Below, piece by piece: positions 16,737-27,064 of a stretch of 64,000 bases of DNA. A program made the position numbers and the translations under genes. Within the stretch, counting starts at the first letter, position 1. Every line of letters starts with the position of its first letter. The notes under the pieces are model-generated. The model ran no database searches, was not told where the DNA came from, and saw only the letters and a program-made list of their open reading frames with translations. The DNA is from Sphaerisporangium corydalis (GTDB lineage Bacteria > Actinomycetota > Actinomycetes > Streptosporangiales > Streptosporangiaceae), in assembly GCF_025506355.1 (NCBI RefSeq), contig NZ_JANZYP010000004.1, positions 197,355-261,354 on the forward strand. The letters run 5' to 3'.

Positions 16737-18119
16737 TCATGTGAGGCGGGCGGTGATGGTTTTGGGGCGTTGGTATTCGGTCAGGGCGAGGACGCTGAGG
16801 TCGGTTCCGTGTCCGGAGTGCCCGCGTCCGCCGTGCGGTAGTTCGGCGGTCTGTTCCAGGTGGCAGTTCAGCCACACCTCCCCGCCGTTCACCGCCGCAG
16901 CGATGTCCAGCGCCGCCCCCAGCCCGGTGCTCCACACACTGGCGGCGAGGGCCTGCGGCACGCCGTTGGCCATCCGTACCGCCTCGTCCGGGTCGCCGGC
17001 CGCCTGGACGGTCAGCACGGGGCCGAACACCTCGCGTTCCACGGCCGGGTCGCCGGGTTGCAGGCCGGCGAGCACCGTGGCGGGCCGCCAGTAACCGCCC
17101 GACTCGTCCTCGCCCGCCGCCACCTCCCCGATGTGCCGGACGCTTGCTCCGCTCGCCTCCATGATGCGGTCGAAGCGGGCCGCCTGGGCGGCGTTGTTGA
17201 GCGGCCCGAAGTCGATGCCCGCCCGCAGCGCCGACATGGCCTCGGCGAGACGCTCGACCGTCTCGGCGTGGTTCTCGCGCAGGGTGATGACCCTGGCGGG
17301 CGCCGCGCAGCTCTGGCCGGCGTTGTAGGTGGAGGCGCGGGCGAGGTCGGCGTAGGTGTGTCCTGGCGCGTCGGGCAGCACGATCGCCGGGCAGTTGCCG
17401 CCCAGTTCCAGGCTCACCTTGCGCAGCCCCGCCCGGCTCACCACGTCGAGCCCGCCGGCGACGCTCCCCGTGAACGCGACCACGTCCACCTCGGCCTCCA
17501 CCAGCAACCGGCCGGTGTCCCGGTCGCCGGCCACCGTGGTCAGCACGCCCGGCCCGAGTACCTGGGCGGCGTGGCGGGCCAGGAGCCGCCCGCTGTCGGG
17601 GGTCGTCTCGGCGGGCTTCAGGACGACCGCGTTGCCGGCGGCCAGCGCGGGGGCCAGCCGCCACATCGCCATCAGCAGCGGATAGTTCCACGGGACCACG
17701 GCCGCGACGACGCCGAACGGCTCCCAGCGCACCCAGCTCTCCCGGCCGGGGAGCCGCCGCCCGGCCGCCGGGGCCAGATCCGCGCGCGCGGCGCCCGCGT
17801 AGAAGCGCAGCACGTCCACGCTCTGCGCCACCTCGGCGAGCGCGTCGGCGGGCGGTTTGCCCGTACCGGCCCGTTCGGCGGCGGCGTACTCCCCGGCGTT
17901 GTCCTCGATCAGCCCGGCCAGCCGCAGCAGCAGGAGCGAGCGGTCGCGCGTGGTGTGCGCCGCCCAGCCCGGCTGGGCGCGGCGGGCGTCCGCGACGGCG
18001 CGAGCGACGTCCCCGGCGTCACCGGGACGCGCGGACGCCCGCGCCCGCCCCGTGCGCGGGTCGTAAAGGATCGCGGACGCGGTGCCGGGGGGATCGGTGG
18101 TCAGGGGTGCTCGGCGCAT
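16737..18119 (-). CDS. Aldehyde dehydrogenase (NAD(P)-dependent)
   Basis: 460 residues, full ALDH fold: PWNYPLLMAMWRLAPALAAGN, FTGSVAGG, general base Glu238 (LELGGNCP) and nucleophile Cys271 (AGQSCAAP), 33 residues apart as expected. It oxidises an aldehyde to an acid; relatives act on aminoaldehydes and betaine aldehyde. Last gene of the operon that begins at 22216. Its ATG lies inside a 33-bp imperfect copy of the 3' end of the upstream gene, so the junction between the two has been rearranged. Confidence 0.92.
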   Translation of the reverse strand: MRRAPLTTDPPGTASAILYDPRTGRARASARPGDAGDVARAVADARRAQPGWAAHTTRDRSLLLLRLAGLIEDNAGEYAAAERAGTGKPPADALAEVAQSVDVLRFYAGAARADLAPAAGRRLPGRESWVRWEPFGVVAAVVPWNYPLLMAMWRLAPALAAGNAVVLKPAETTPDSGRLLARHAAQVLGPGVLTTVAGDRDTGRLLVEAEVDVVAFTGSVAGGLDVVSRAGLRKVSLELGGNCPAIVLPDAPGHTYADLARASTYNAGQSCAAPARVITLRENHAETVERLAEAMSALRAGIDFGPLNNAAQAARFDRIMEASGASVRHIGEVAAGEDESGGYWRPATVLAGLQPGDPAVEREVFGPVLTVQAAGDPDEAVRMANGVPQALAASVWSTGLGAALDIAAAVNGGEVWLNCHLEQTAELPHGGRGHSGHGTDLSVLALTEYQRPKTITARLT

Positions 18120-18214
18120 GGGACGACCTCGATCTCGTAGGCGGACGCCGTCCCGGGGGCGCCGGGCTCGGCGGTCAGAACTGCTCGACGCACGGGACGA
18201 CCTCGATCTCGTAG
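18108..18214. repeat. 33-bp imperfect direct repeat duplicating the 3' end of the cyclotransferase gene
   Basis: 18108-18140 and 18182-18214 match with two differences. The functional copy encodes the C-terminus ...YEIEVVPCVEQF. The second, in the gap, would encode YEIEVVPCAEHP followed by a stop, and it contains the start codon of the aldehyde dehydrogenase. Confidence 0.85.
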
Positions 18215-18927
18215 AGGGTGGGCCACAGTTTCCCGGTGACGAAGAGCCGGTCGCCGGACGGGTCGTGTGCGATTCCGTTCAGCACGGCGCCGTCCGGGCA
18301 GCGGTCGCGGGGGTAGGGGTTGAGGCCGGACAGGTCGATCCAGGAGGTCACCACGCCGGTGCCGGGGTCGATGCGCGCGACGCGGTCGGAGTACCAGACG
18401 TTCGCGTACAGCTCGCCCCCGGCCATCTGCAGCTCGTTCAGCCTCGTCACCGGGGAGCCGCCGCTGGTCACCCGGGCCAGGGACCGCTGCGCGCGCCCGC
18501 CGGTGGCCGGCCGGTACAGCTCGTCGGTCCCGTCGCTCATGATGAGCTCGCCACCGTGTTCGGCCAGGCCCCAGCCCTCGCCGTCGATCCCGAACTCCCC
18601 GATCCGCGCCAGGTCGTCCTTGCGGTGGACGAAGCCCCGCTTCTGCCGCCAGGTGAGCTGGTACAGCAGGTCGCCCACCAGGGCGATGCCCTCCGCCCAG
18701 TACTCCTGGCCGAGCGGCCTGCGGTCCAGGACCCTGCCGGTGGCCGCCTCGACCCTGCGCAGCTCGGACCGCCCGTACAGGCCCACGCTCTCGTAGAACA
18801 CGCCGTCGTCCCAGACGAGCCCCTGGGTGAAGGCCTGGGGGTCGTGCGGGTAGCGCCCGCGGACCCGATAGGTGTACTCCCGGGGCGCCACGACCGGACC
18901 GGTCGTCTCGTCGCGCATGGCGGTCAT
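18175..18927 (-). CDS. Glutamine-cyclotransferase-like beta-propeller protein (cytoplasmic)
   Basis: 250 residues. Blocks FTQGLVWDDGVFYESVGLYG, WAEGIALVGDLLYQLTW, GWGLAEHGGELIMSDGTDEL, LNELQMAGGELYANVWYSDR and LNGIAHDPSGDRLFVTGKLW are the repeated propeller motifs of the glutamine cyclotransferase family (PF05096), which closes N-terminal Gln to pyroglutamate. Most bacterial members are exported; this one has no signal peptide, which suggests an intracellular biosynthetic substrate. ATG overlaps the ATP-grasp stop (ATGA). The C-terminus has been partly duplicated downstream. Confidence 0.88.
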   Translation of the reverse strand: MTAMRDETTGPVVAPREYTYRVRGRYPHDPQAFTQGLVWDDGVFYESVGLYGRSELRRVEAATGRVLDRRPLGQEYWAEGIALVGDLLYQLTWRQKRGFVHRKDDLARIGEFGIDGEGWGLAEHGGELIMSDGTDELYRPATGGRAQRSLARVTSGGSPVTRLNELQMAGGELYANVWYSDRVARIDPGTGVVTSWIDLSGLNPYPRDRCPDGAVLNGIAHDPSGDRLFVTGKLWPTLYEIEVVPCVEQF

Positions 18928-20194
18928 GTCCGGTTCGAGGTGGTATGGGCGAGGACGACGCCGGGTCGGGTGGGGCCGGGTTCGAGGATGGTCTCCCGGA
19001 TGAACCAGTCCGTGGCCTCGGCGAGGACGCCCTCGGCCTCGCGGCGCGTGTGCCCGGAGACCAGCAGGGAGCCCATCTCGTCGATGCTGAGCGCCGCCGG
19101 CCCCAGCACGTCGCCCTCCGCCACACCCAGGCGGTAACCCTGGACGCCGTCGACCGGGCAGGCGCGGGGGATCCGCACGACCGTCCCGGGGCGGGGCGGG
19201 AACAACGCGAGCCCGGCGATCCTGGCGGGCGCGGCGGGCAGCGGGGGCAGGGACCGGCCCGCGACGGCGCGCACGTACACCTCGGCGAGCGAGACGCCGA
19301 ACCCGAGCTCGACCGCCTCCTCGATCCTGCCCCCGCCGAGCCGGCAGGCGATCTCGTTGAGGACCAGGCCGCCGCCCGGGGTGACGAAGATCTCGGCGTG
19401 GAACAGCGAGACCGGCTCGGTGGGCAGCGCGGCCAGCGCCCGGCGGGTCAGGTCGCACAGCGGCGCGCGCAACGGGTCGTCCCGGTCCAGCATCACGCTG
19501 CGGAGCGGCTCGCCGGACAGGACGCCCAGGCACGAGGTGTCCCCCTGGGTGGACGGCCAGATGAGCGCGGGTTCGCCGCCGATGACGATGCCGTCCACGT
19601 GCGCCATCTGATGGCCGAGGTACCGCTCCACCATCAGCGGCGCGCCGTGATCCTCCCCCAGCCCCGGCGCCCGGCCCGCGTAGCCGAGCAGGTCCGCCTC
19701 GCCGCGCAGGACCTCCACCCCGATGGAGGCGCCTCCCCTGCGGGGCTTCACCACGACGGGGTACCCGTGGTCGCGGACGAAACCGGCGAGCGACGTCAGA
19801 TCGGGCGCGGCGGCGAAGGGCACCACCGGGATCCCCGCCGCCCCCAGCAGCTCCTTCATGCGGATCTTGTCGCGGTACGCGGTCGCGGCCGCGACGCCCT
19901 GCCCGTGGACGCCGAGGCTCTCGCGCAGCCGCGCGGCCCGGAGCAGGTCGAACTCGGAGGTGGTGACGATCCTGTCGAAGCCGTACTCGGCGTGCAGGCG
20001 CATCACCTCGTTCTCGACCAGAGGGCTGTCATGGAACGGGTCCATGAGGCTGACGTGCGCGTACCCGGCCCGCGCCTGGGAGGACGCCCCCCGCGCGGCC
20101 GTCGCGTCGCTCAGCAGCACCACCTGGTGCTCCGGCCCGATCCATCGCGGGTAGGGGCGGGTGGACAGCGGCGCCCGGTTCATGACGAGGACGT

Positions 20195-20198
<4 letters not shown>
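18924..20198 (-). CDS. ATP-grasp ligase (BacD/DdaF/carnosine-synthase-like)
   Basis: 424 residues from GTG 20198 (GTGA overlap with the NRPS gene). N-terminal ~100 residues form the pre-ATP-grasp domain ([20 protein letters not shown]). The ATP-grasp fold follows with the [18 protein letters not shown] block, [35 protein letters not shown] and, near the C-terminus of the fold, [20 protein letters not shown], which carries the metal-binding Glu and Asn. Such enzymes join a carboxylate to an amine through an acyl-phosphate, as in dipeptide antibiotic assembly. In a cluster without condensation domains, this is the best candidate for amide bond formation. Substrates unknown. Confidence 0.9.
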
Positions 20199-22216
<2,018 letters not shown>

Positions 22217-22269
22217 GCCCACCTTCTGTCGGTCTCGCGTCGCGGCACGGCGGATCCGCCCGCCCTCGA

Positions 22270-22301
22270 AGGCTGCCAACCGGCTTTGCATTCCGGTTGC
22301 A
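22270..22301 (-). promoter_or_regulatory. SARP box A and -10 of the A-PCP/ATP-grasp/cyclotransferase/ALDH operon
   Basis: On the minus strand TGCAACC-GGAA-TGCAAAG (22301-22284), an 11-bp-period direct repeat, then 8 bases, then CAGCCT (22275-22270) as -10. Predicted transcription start is ~50 bases before the A-PCP gene. Same geometry as boxes B and C. Confidence 0.7.
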
Positions 22302-22316
22302 GAGCGCGGGCGGCCG

Positions 22317-23567
22317 TCAGCGGGTGCGCTCGGCCCAGCGGACGACGGGGGCCACGGCGAAGCCCAGCGCCGCGAAGACCGCGGCGCACACGAGCCAGCC
22401 CAGCGTGCCGCCGCCGAAGACGAGGCCGGTCAGCGCCGCCGGGGCGATGACGTGCCCGAGCAGGATGCCCATCGAGTGCGCGCCCTGGTACTGCCCCTGC
22501 GCGTGCGGCGGGGCCAGCGCGAAGGAGATGCTCCAACCGGCCGCCGACTGGCGCAGTTCGCCCATCACATGCGCGAGTGCCCCGGCGACGAGCAGCGCCA
22601 CGGCCACCGGCGCCGGCGTCCCGGAGGAGCCGGCGAACAGCAGGCAGGCCACGGCGACGCAGATCCCGCCCGACCGCGACGCCCTGGCCGCGCCGGACGG
22701 CGTGTCTGTGCCCCGGGAGGCGCGCACCTGCAACGCCACGACGGCCGTCGTGTTGAGCACGAACAGCACCGCGACCAGCCAGCGCGGCGCCTCGGTGCGG
22801 GCGGCGATCCACAACGGCACCACGAGCTGGATGAGCACGAAGTGCGTGGACGACAGCCCGTCGACGACGGTGTAGACCAGGAACGGCAGGTCCCGCAGCG
22901 CGACCAGCCGTGGCCCGCCCGCCGGGGGCCTGGCCGGCGGCGGGGACGGCGCCCGGACGCAGATCGCCGCCGCGACCAGGTAGGTGGCCGCGTTGCCGAG
23001 GATCATCACCAGGTACGCGGGCCTGGTGTCCACCGCGATGCCGAACCCGGCGCAGGCGGCGCCCCCGGCCAGGCCCACGTTGGTGACCGCGCGCAGGTAG
23101 GCGCGGGTGCGGACCCGCTCGCCTGCCGGGACGGCGCCGCCGATGAGCGAGCCGCGCGCGCCTGCCGCCCCGGAGTCGGTGACCGCGATGAGCGCGGAGA
23201 CGACCAGGAACGCGGGGAAGGACCCCACCAGGACGAGCGCCGCGCCGGCGGCGGACTGGGCGAGCAGGAACCCGACGAGCATCCCCCTCGGCCCGTACCT
23301 GTCGGCGAGGTAGCCCATCGGGGTGCTGACCAGCGTCGACACCAGCGCGGCCAGCGTCAGGCCCGCCCCGACCTGCCAGACGGCGAGCCCGGCGGACCGG
23401 GTCAGGAAGAACGCGGCGCACGTCATCCACAGGCCGTTGCCGAACGTGTTGACCAGCGTGGCCGCCGCGAGGACGCGGGCGGCGCCCGGTTCCGGGGCCA
23501 TCGCGCGCAACCGCGTCAGGCGCGGCCGGGTCGGGGAAGGCCGGTCGTCGACCGTCTGCCGGTTCAC
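22317..23567 (-). CDS. MFS exporter
   Basis: 416 residues, about 12 hydrophobic helices, with the cytoplasmic loop motif [11 protein letters not shown] between helices 2 and 3 typical of the major facilitator superfamily drug transporters. The N-terminal ~25 residues are soluble. GTG 23567 overlaps the stop of the TauD-like gene (GTGA). Last gene of the cupin-aminotransferase-TauD-MFS operon (box B). Likely exports the cluster product and may confer self-resistance (inference from context). Confidence 0.9.
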   Translation of the reverse strand: MNRQTVDDRPSPTRPRLTRLRAMAPEPGAARVLAAATLVNTFGNGLWMTCAAFFLTRSAGLAVWQVGAGLTLAALVSTLVSTPMGYLADRYGPRGMLVGFLLAQSAAGAALVLVGSFPAFLVVSALIAVTDSGAAGARGSLIGGAVPAGERVRTRAYLRAVTNVGLAGGAACAGFGIAVDTRPAYLVMILGNAATYLVAAAICVRAPSPPPARPPAGGPRLVALRDLPFLVYTVVDGLSSTHFVLIQLVVPLWIAARTEAPRWLVAVLFVLNTTAVVALQVRASRGTDTPSGAARASRSGGICVAVACLLFAGSSGTPAPVAVALLVAGALAHVMGELRQSAAGWSISFALAPPHAQGQYQGAHSMGILLGHVIAPAALTGLVFGGGTLGWLVCAAVFAALGFAVAPVVRWAERTR

Positions 23568-24553
23568 GCGACGATCCGCAGGCGCCGCAGGTGCCGTCGC
23601 GGGACCGAGGGGTCGACCAGCCCCGCCGTGCGGCCGTGGAACAGGAACGTGTTGTCGATGACCACCAGCGAACCCGGGCGCCATCGCGTGCCGGCGGCGC
23701 CCCCGGTGTACATGGCGGCGAGCAGGGCGCGGATGGCCTTGTCGACCTCGGCCGCGCCGGCGCCGCCGGTGTGGGTCCACTCCAGGGGCTGCGAGCCGAA
23801 GTCCCGGAACGAGAAGACCGGGCGGCCCCCGGCGTACCGCAGGATGGCCGGGCCACGCTCGTTGCGGCGGTAGCGGGTCCGCGAGAGCACGTCCGCCTGG
23901 GCGGGCGTCAGCCGGCGGGCCACGTCCGCCATGGGGACCAGGACGGTCTGTGTGCCGGTCGCGGCACCGGGTTCCAGGCACATCAGGACGATGTACCGGG
24001 GTTGCCCGGCGGCGGGCCGCCCGCTGCCCTCGCTGTGCAGGGTCAGCGGGCTGGCCGCGAACGGCTGGAGCGCGACGTCCGGGGTCGCCTCGTGCTCGGT
24101 GACCAGGTTGAGGATGACGTCGTCCTCCACGTACGGCCGGACGGACGGGTCGGTCTCGGGCATCGCCCGGCCGAGCAGCGCGCCGAGGGCCAGGAAGCGG
24201 TCGTTGGTCAGCGGCCGGTCCAGCGCCGCCACGGCGAGCCCCCGCCGGCCCAGTCCGGCAAGCAGCGCTCCCCCGCCGGCGTTCGGGAAGTCGTTCGCGC
24301 GGGCCGTGCGAACCGGCACGTCCGGGGCGGGCAGCTCCGACCTGCCGTCGAGCAGTTCGCGCCGCGCGCGGACGTGCGGGTCGCCGGGCCGTTCGGCGAA
24401 GACCCCCTCGACCACGGGCCGGGACACGCGGGCACCTCTCTGGGACGTCTGGTCGTCTTCGCGGGACACGTCATCGCCTCCCCGGGTCGTCCGATCGTCC
24501 TCGGGGGACGCGCAGGCGCGTCCCCGGGTCGTCTGGGCGGGTGTCTGGGGCAT
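23564..24553 (-). CDS. TauD/clavaminate-synthase-like Fe(II)/2-oxoglutarate oxygenase
   Basis: 329 residues. The iron triad is visible as His173-x-Glu175 (LTLHSEGSG) and His306 (NTFLFHGRTAG), and the 2-oxoglutarate Arg lies in PRRHLRRLRI. HxE in place of HxD is acceptable in this family. Role: likely hydroxylation or desaturation of an amino acid, free or carrier-bound. ATG lies one base after the aminotransferase stop. The first ~40 residues are Arg/Asp/Thr-rich repeats (TTRG, EDD) outside the fold; GTG near 24428, behind GAGAGGTG, is a plausible shorter start. Confidence 0.88.
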   Translation of the reverse strand: MPQTPAQTTRGRACASPEDDRTTRGGDDVSREDDQTSQRGARVSRPVVEGVFAERPGDPHVRARRELLDGRSELPAPDVPVRTARANDFPNAGGGALLAGLGRRGLAVAALDRPLTNDRFLALGALLGRAMPETDPSVRPYVEDDVILNLVTEHEATPDVALQPFAASPLTLHSEGSGRPAAGQPRYIVLMCLEPGAATGTQTVLVPMADVARRLTPAQADVLSRTRYRRNERGPAILRYAGGRPVFSFRDFGSQPLEWTHTGGAGAAEVDKAIRALLAAMYTGGAAGTRWRPGSLVVIDNTFLFHGRTAGLVDPSVPRRHLRRLRIVA

Positions 24554-24554
24554 G

Positions 24555-26234
24555 TCATCGCCTTCCCGGGGTCAGGGTGAACGCGTCGTGGATGCGGGAG
24601 ATCGCCGGGGACAGGTCCTCCCACGGCTGGGCCGTCGTCACCCGGACCGTGCCGCCCGACAGGCAGAACGTGAGGACGCCGGGGAACACCGCGACGCCCG
24701 TCCGCCGCAGCACGTCGCGGAAGCACAGGTAGGAGTCGTCCCACCCGGGGAAGTCGACGGCCGCGTTGATGGAGTACCGGGGGCGCACCACCGACACCGA
24801 CGCCTCGGTGAGCCCGGCCAGGGCGGCGTCGCGGACCACGGTCAGCTCGGCCTCGCGGGTGAGCCGGTCGTGCCGGTACGCCTGGTAGGCCGCCCGCAGC
24901 CGCCGGGGGTCGAGCCCGTAGGCGCCCTCGAACTCGGCCACCTCGGCGGCCCCCGGTTCCAGGACGCCCGTGACCAGCCAGCGTTCCATCCGGGCGAGCA
25001 CCTCCACCAGCGTGTACAAAAACGACGGCGGCCCGCCGAACGTCGTGGAGGCGTGCTCGTAGTACGACTCGACGAAGGCGGGGTCGGCGAGGATCCAGCC
25101 GATCTTCAGGCCCGGTGCCGACCACATCTTCGACAGGCTGGAGACCCGCACGACGTTCGCCGAGGCGCGCAGCGGCGAGAACCGCCCGGAGGCGCCCAGC
25201 CACTCGTGGCACTCGTCCAGCAGGATGATCGTGGACGGCGACGCGGCCCGGATCAGCCGGGCCAGGTCCTCCTCGGCGATGCCCGCCCCGGTGGGGTTGG
25301 CCGCCGTCTGGAGCATGACAAGCGGCGTGGCGGGCGTCAGCGCGGCGATCAGCCCGTCGACGTCCACGCGTCCCGACGTCGACGGCAGCGGCACGAGCCG
25401 GGTCGCGCGCCGTCGCGCGATGGCCTCCACCAGCGGCGGGTAGTTCGGGATGCCGCACAGCGCCGGAGCGCCGGTCGCCGGGGCGCCCAGCAGGACGAAG
25501 TCGGCGAGCGTGCTGATAGCGAACGTGCCGCCCATGGTCAGGGCCACCCCGCCCGCCTCGTAGGGCGAGCCCTCGATGCGCGCGTTCTCGTACGCGGCGA
25601 CCGCCTCGCGCGCCGGGATCCGGCCCCTGGAATCGGAGTAGCCGTACCAGTCGCGGTCGAGGGCGAACCGCAGGCAGTGCTTGAGCGTGTCGGGAAGGCC
25701 CCACGCCCGCTCGTCCACCGACCCGCCCGACAGGATGAACTCGGCGTCCCCCCGCAAGTCGCCGTACAGGTCGTCGCGGAAGAAGGAGTTGAAAAGCTCC
25801 TTGACGAAACGGACGGTCGCGCGGGACGCCAGGACCTCCTCGGCGTCCACGGCCCGCCGCACCCGGCTGGCGCGCCACAGCCCGGCCAGTTCCGGGCGGC
25901 GGCTGTGCGGGCCCAGCTCGTGCTCGACCCGGCCGAGCCACAGGTCGCGCAGCTCGAACGGGTCGCCGGCGTCGCGGGCCCTCGCGTACACCTCGATCGT
26001 CCGCTCGTCGACGCCCGGGTGGAACTCCTCGCGGACGCCCTTCATGTCCGCCGCGCGCAGGGCCGCCGCGTGCGCCGACGCCGGCAGGCCGGGCGACCGC
26101 CGGCGCGGCGCGGTGTCGAACAGCCGCCCGGTCTCCCGCTCCGCCGTCAGGGGCGCGAGGAGCCCGGCGGACGTCACGGGGCGCTGGACCGCGGGACCTT
26201 CGGGGGCACGCGAACGCCCCGCGCCGCCGTTCAC
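24555..26234 (-). CDS. PLP-dependent aminotransferase, class I/II fold, with N-terminal extension
   Basis: 559 residues from GTG 26234 (GTGA overlap with the cupin gene). Fold-type I core: GGTFAISTLADFVLLG, LQTAANPTGAGI, DECHEWLG for the PLP pyridine nitrogen, and Lys369 in SSLSKMWSAPGLKIGW as Schiff-base lysine. About 170 residues precede the core, longer than a standard aminotransferase (~400). The first ~45 are low complexity and the rest helical (DERTIEVYARARDAGDPFELRDL), function unknown. Relatives include enzymes that make non-proteinogenic amino acids. Probably supplies the amino-acid building block oxidised by the neighbouring TauD-like enzyme. Confidence 0.9.
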   Translation of the reverse strand: MNGGAGRSRAPEGPAVQRPVTSAGLLAPLTAERETGRLFDTAPRRRSPGLPASAHAAALRAADMKGVREEFHPGVDERTIEVYARARDAGDPFELRDLWLGRVEHELGPHSRRPELAGLWRASRVRRAVDAEEVLASRATVRFVKELFNSFFRDDLYGDLRGDAEFILSGGSVDERAWGLPDTLKHCLRFALDRDWYGYSDSRGRIPAREAVAAYENARIEGSPYEAGGVALTMGGTFAISTLADFVLLGAPATGAPALCGIPNYPPLVEAIARRRATRLVPLPSTSGRVDVDGLIAALTPATPLVMLQTAANPTGAGIAEEDLARLIRAASPSTIILLDECHEWLGASGRFSPLRASANVVRVSSLSKMWSAPGLKIGWILADPAFVESYYEHASTTFGGPPSFLYTLVEVLARMERWLVTGVLEPGAAEVAEFEGAYGLDPRRLRAAYQAYRHDRLTREAELTVVRDAALAGLTEASVSVVRPRYSINAAVDFPGWDDSYLCFRDVLRRTGVAVFPGVLTFCLSGGTVRVTTAQPWEDLSPAISRIHDAFTLTPGRR

Positions 26235-26806
26235 CCGAACCGGTGCGGGGAATGAGGGCAGCCCAGCCCTTCCAGCTCCTCGCCTCCGGTCGCGGCGACG
26301 CCGCAGATCCGGCAGCTGATGGTGCCGAAGGAGGTCAGCAGCGCGGAGTACTCGGTGAGGTCCTGCCGCTCGGGGCTGTCCAGGAGCCGGTGCGGCGCGC
26401 CGACCGCGAGGATGACATGGTCGGTGACCGCGCCCACCGCGTGCGGCACCGCGCCTCTGACCATGTACACCTGGCCGGGCGCGGTCGCGGTGATCGCCCC
26501 GTCGACGGTGATCGTGCCGTGCCCGCCCACCACGATCAGCAGATGGTCCCCCGGGTGGGTGTGCGGGAGGAATCCCTCGCCCGCGGGCAGGTGCAGCAGG
26601 TCGGCACCGAGATGCCCGGAGGTCACCAGCGAGCGGCCGGTGGCGGCCCTGGTCTTGAGCACCCGCGTGGGGTGGGGCGTCATGTCGATCCCGAGCCACT
26701 GTGTGGTGCCGTCCACGCCCCCGTCCGCGGCCCAGTCACAGATCAGCAGCGGCGCCTCGAAAACCCCGCCACCGGGTCTCTCCTCGACCATTCCCCGTTC
26801 CGGCAT
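26231..26806 (-). CDS. Cupin-domain protein with C-terminal Cys/His cluster
   Basis: 191 residues, RBS GGAGGAG before the ATG. Central single cupin barrel: GEGFLPHTHPGDHLLIVVGG supplies the first metal-binding set and VRGAVPHAVG the second His. The C-terminus adds CRIC, then 14 residues, then CPHSPH, which could bind zinc; this is not part of the cupin fold. First gene of its operon, 112 bases from the predicted box B start site. Could be an isomerase/epimerase or dioxygenase, or a ligand sensor; sequence alone does not decide. Confidence 0.85.
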   Translation of the reverse strand: MPERGMVEERPGGGVFEAPLLICDWAADGGVDGTTQWLGIDMTPHPTRVLKTRAATGRSLVTSGHLGADLLHLPAGEGFLPHTHPGDHLLIVVGGHGTITVDGAITATAPGQVYMVRGAVPHAVGAVTDHVILAVGAPHRLLDSPERQDLTEYSALLTSFGTISCRICGVAATGGEELEGLGCPHSPHRFG

Positions 26807-26924
26807 TTCTCCTCCGCGATGATTCGGTCGGCCGATCCCGGGGCGTTTCCCGATGACCGGTCACGGCATTCCTTCGGCTTTTCCGGAACCGCGCCGAAAG
26901 GCGACCGGAGGCCGTGGAGTTCCG

Positions 26925-26956
26925 AATCTCTCACCCGAGGTTGCAGTGTCGTTGCA
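26925..26956 (-). promoter_or_regulatory. SARP box B and -10 of the cupin/aminotransferase/TauD/MFS operon
   Basis: Minus strand TGCAACG-ACAC-TGCAACC (26956-26939), 8 bases TCGGGTGA, then GAGATT (26930-26925) as -10. The eight-base stretch is nearly the same as in box C (TCGGGTGG). The 257-bp gap from 26807 to 27064 holds nothing else I can name. Confidence 0.75.
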
Positions 26957-27064
26957 CTCCCGGAAACCGGGCCGGAATAGCGCCGGGCCGCCTTTCCTTC
27001 ACGAATATCGAGGCCACCGGCCGGACCGGCGAGCCTCGACTCCGCCTTCACCCTGCGGCCGGGG

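Noticed and set aside
18101..18174. A separate small gene encoding YEIEVVPCAEHP
   Set aside because: It is a copy of the upstream gene's 3' end without its own start.
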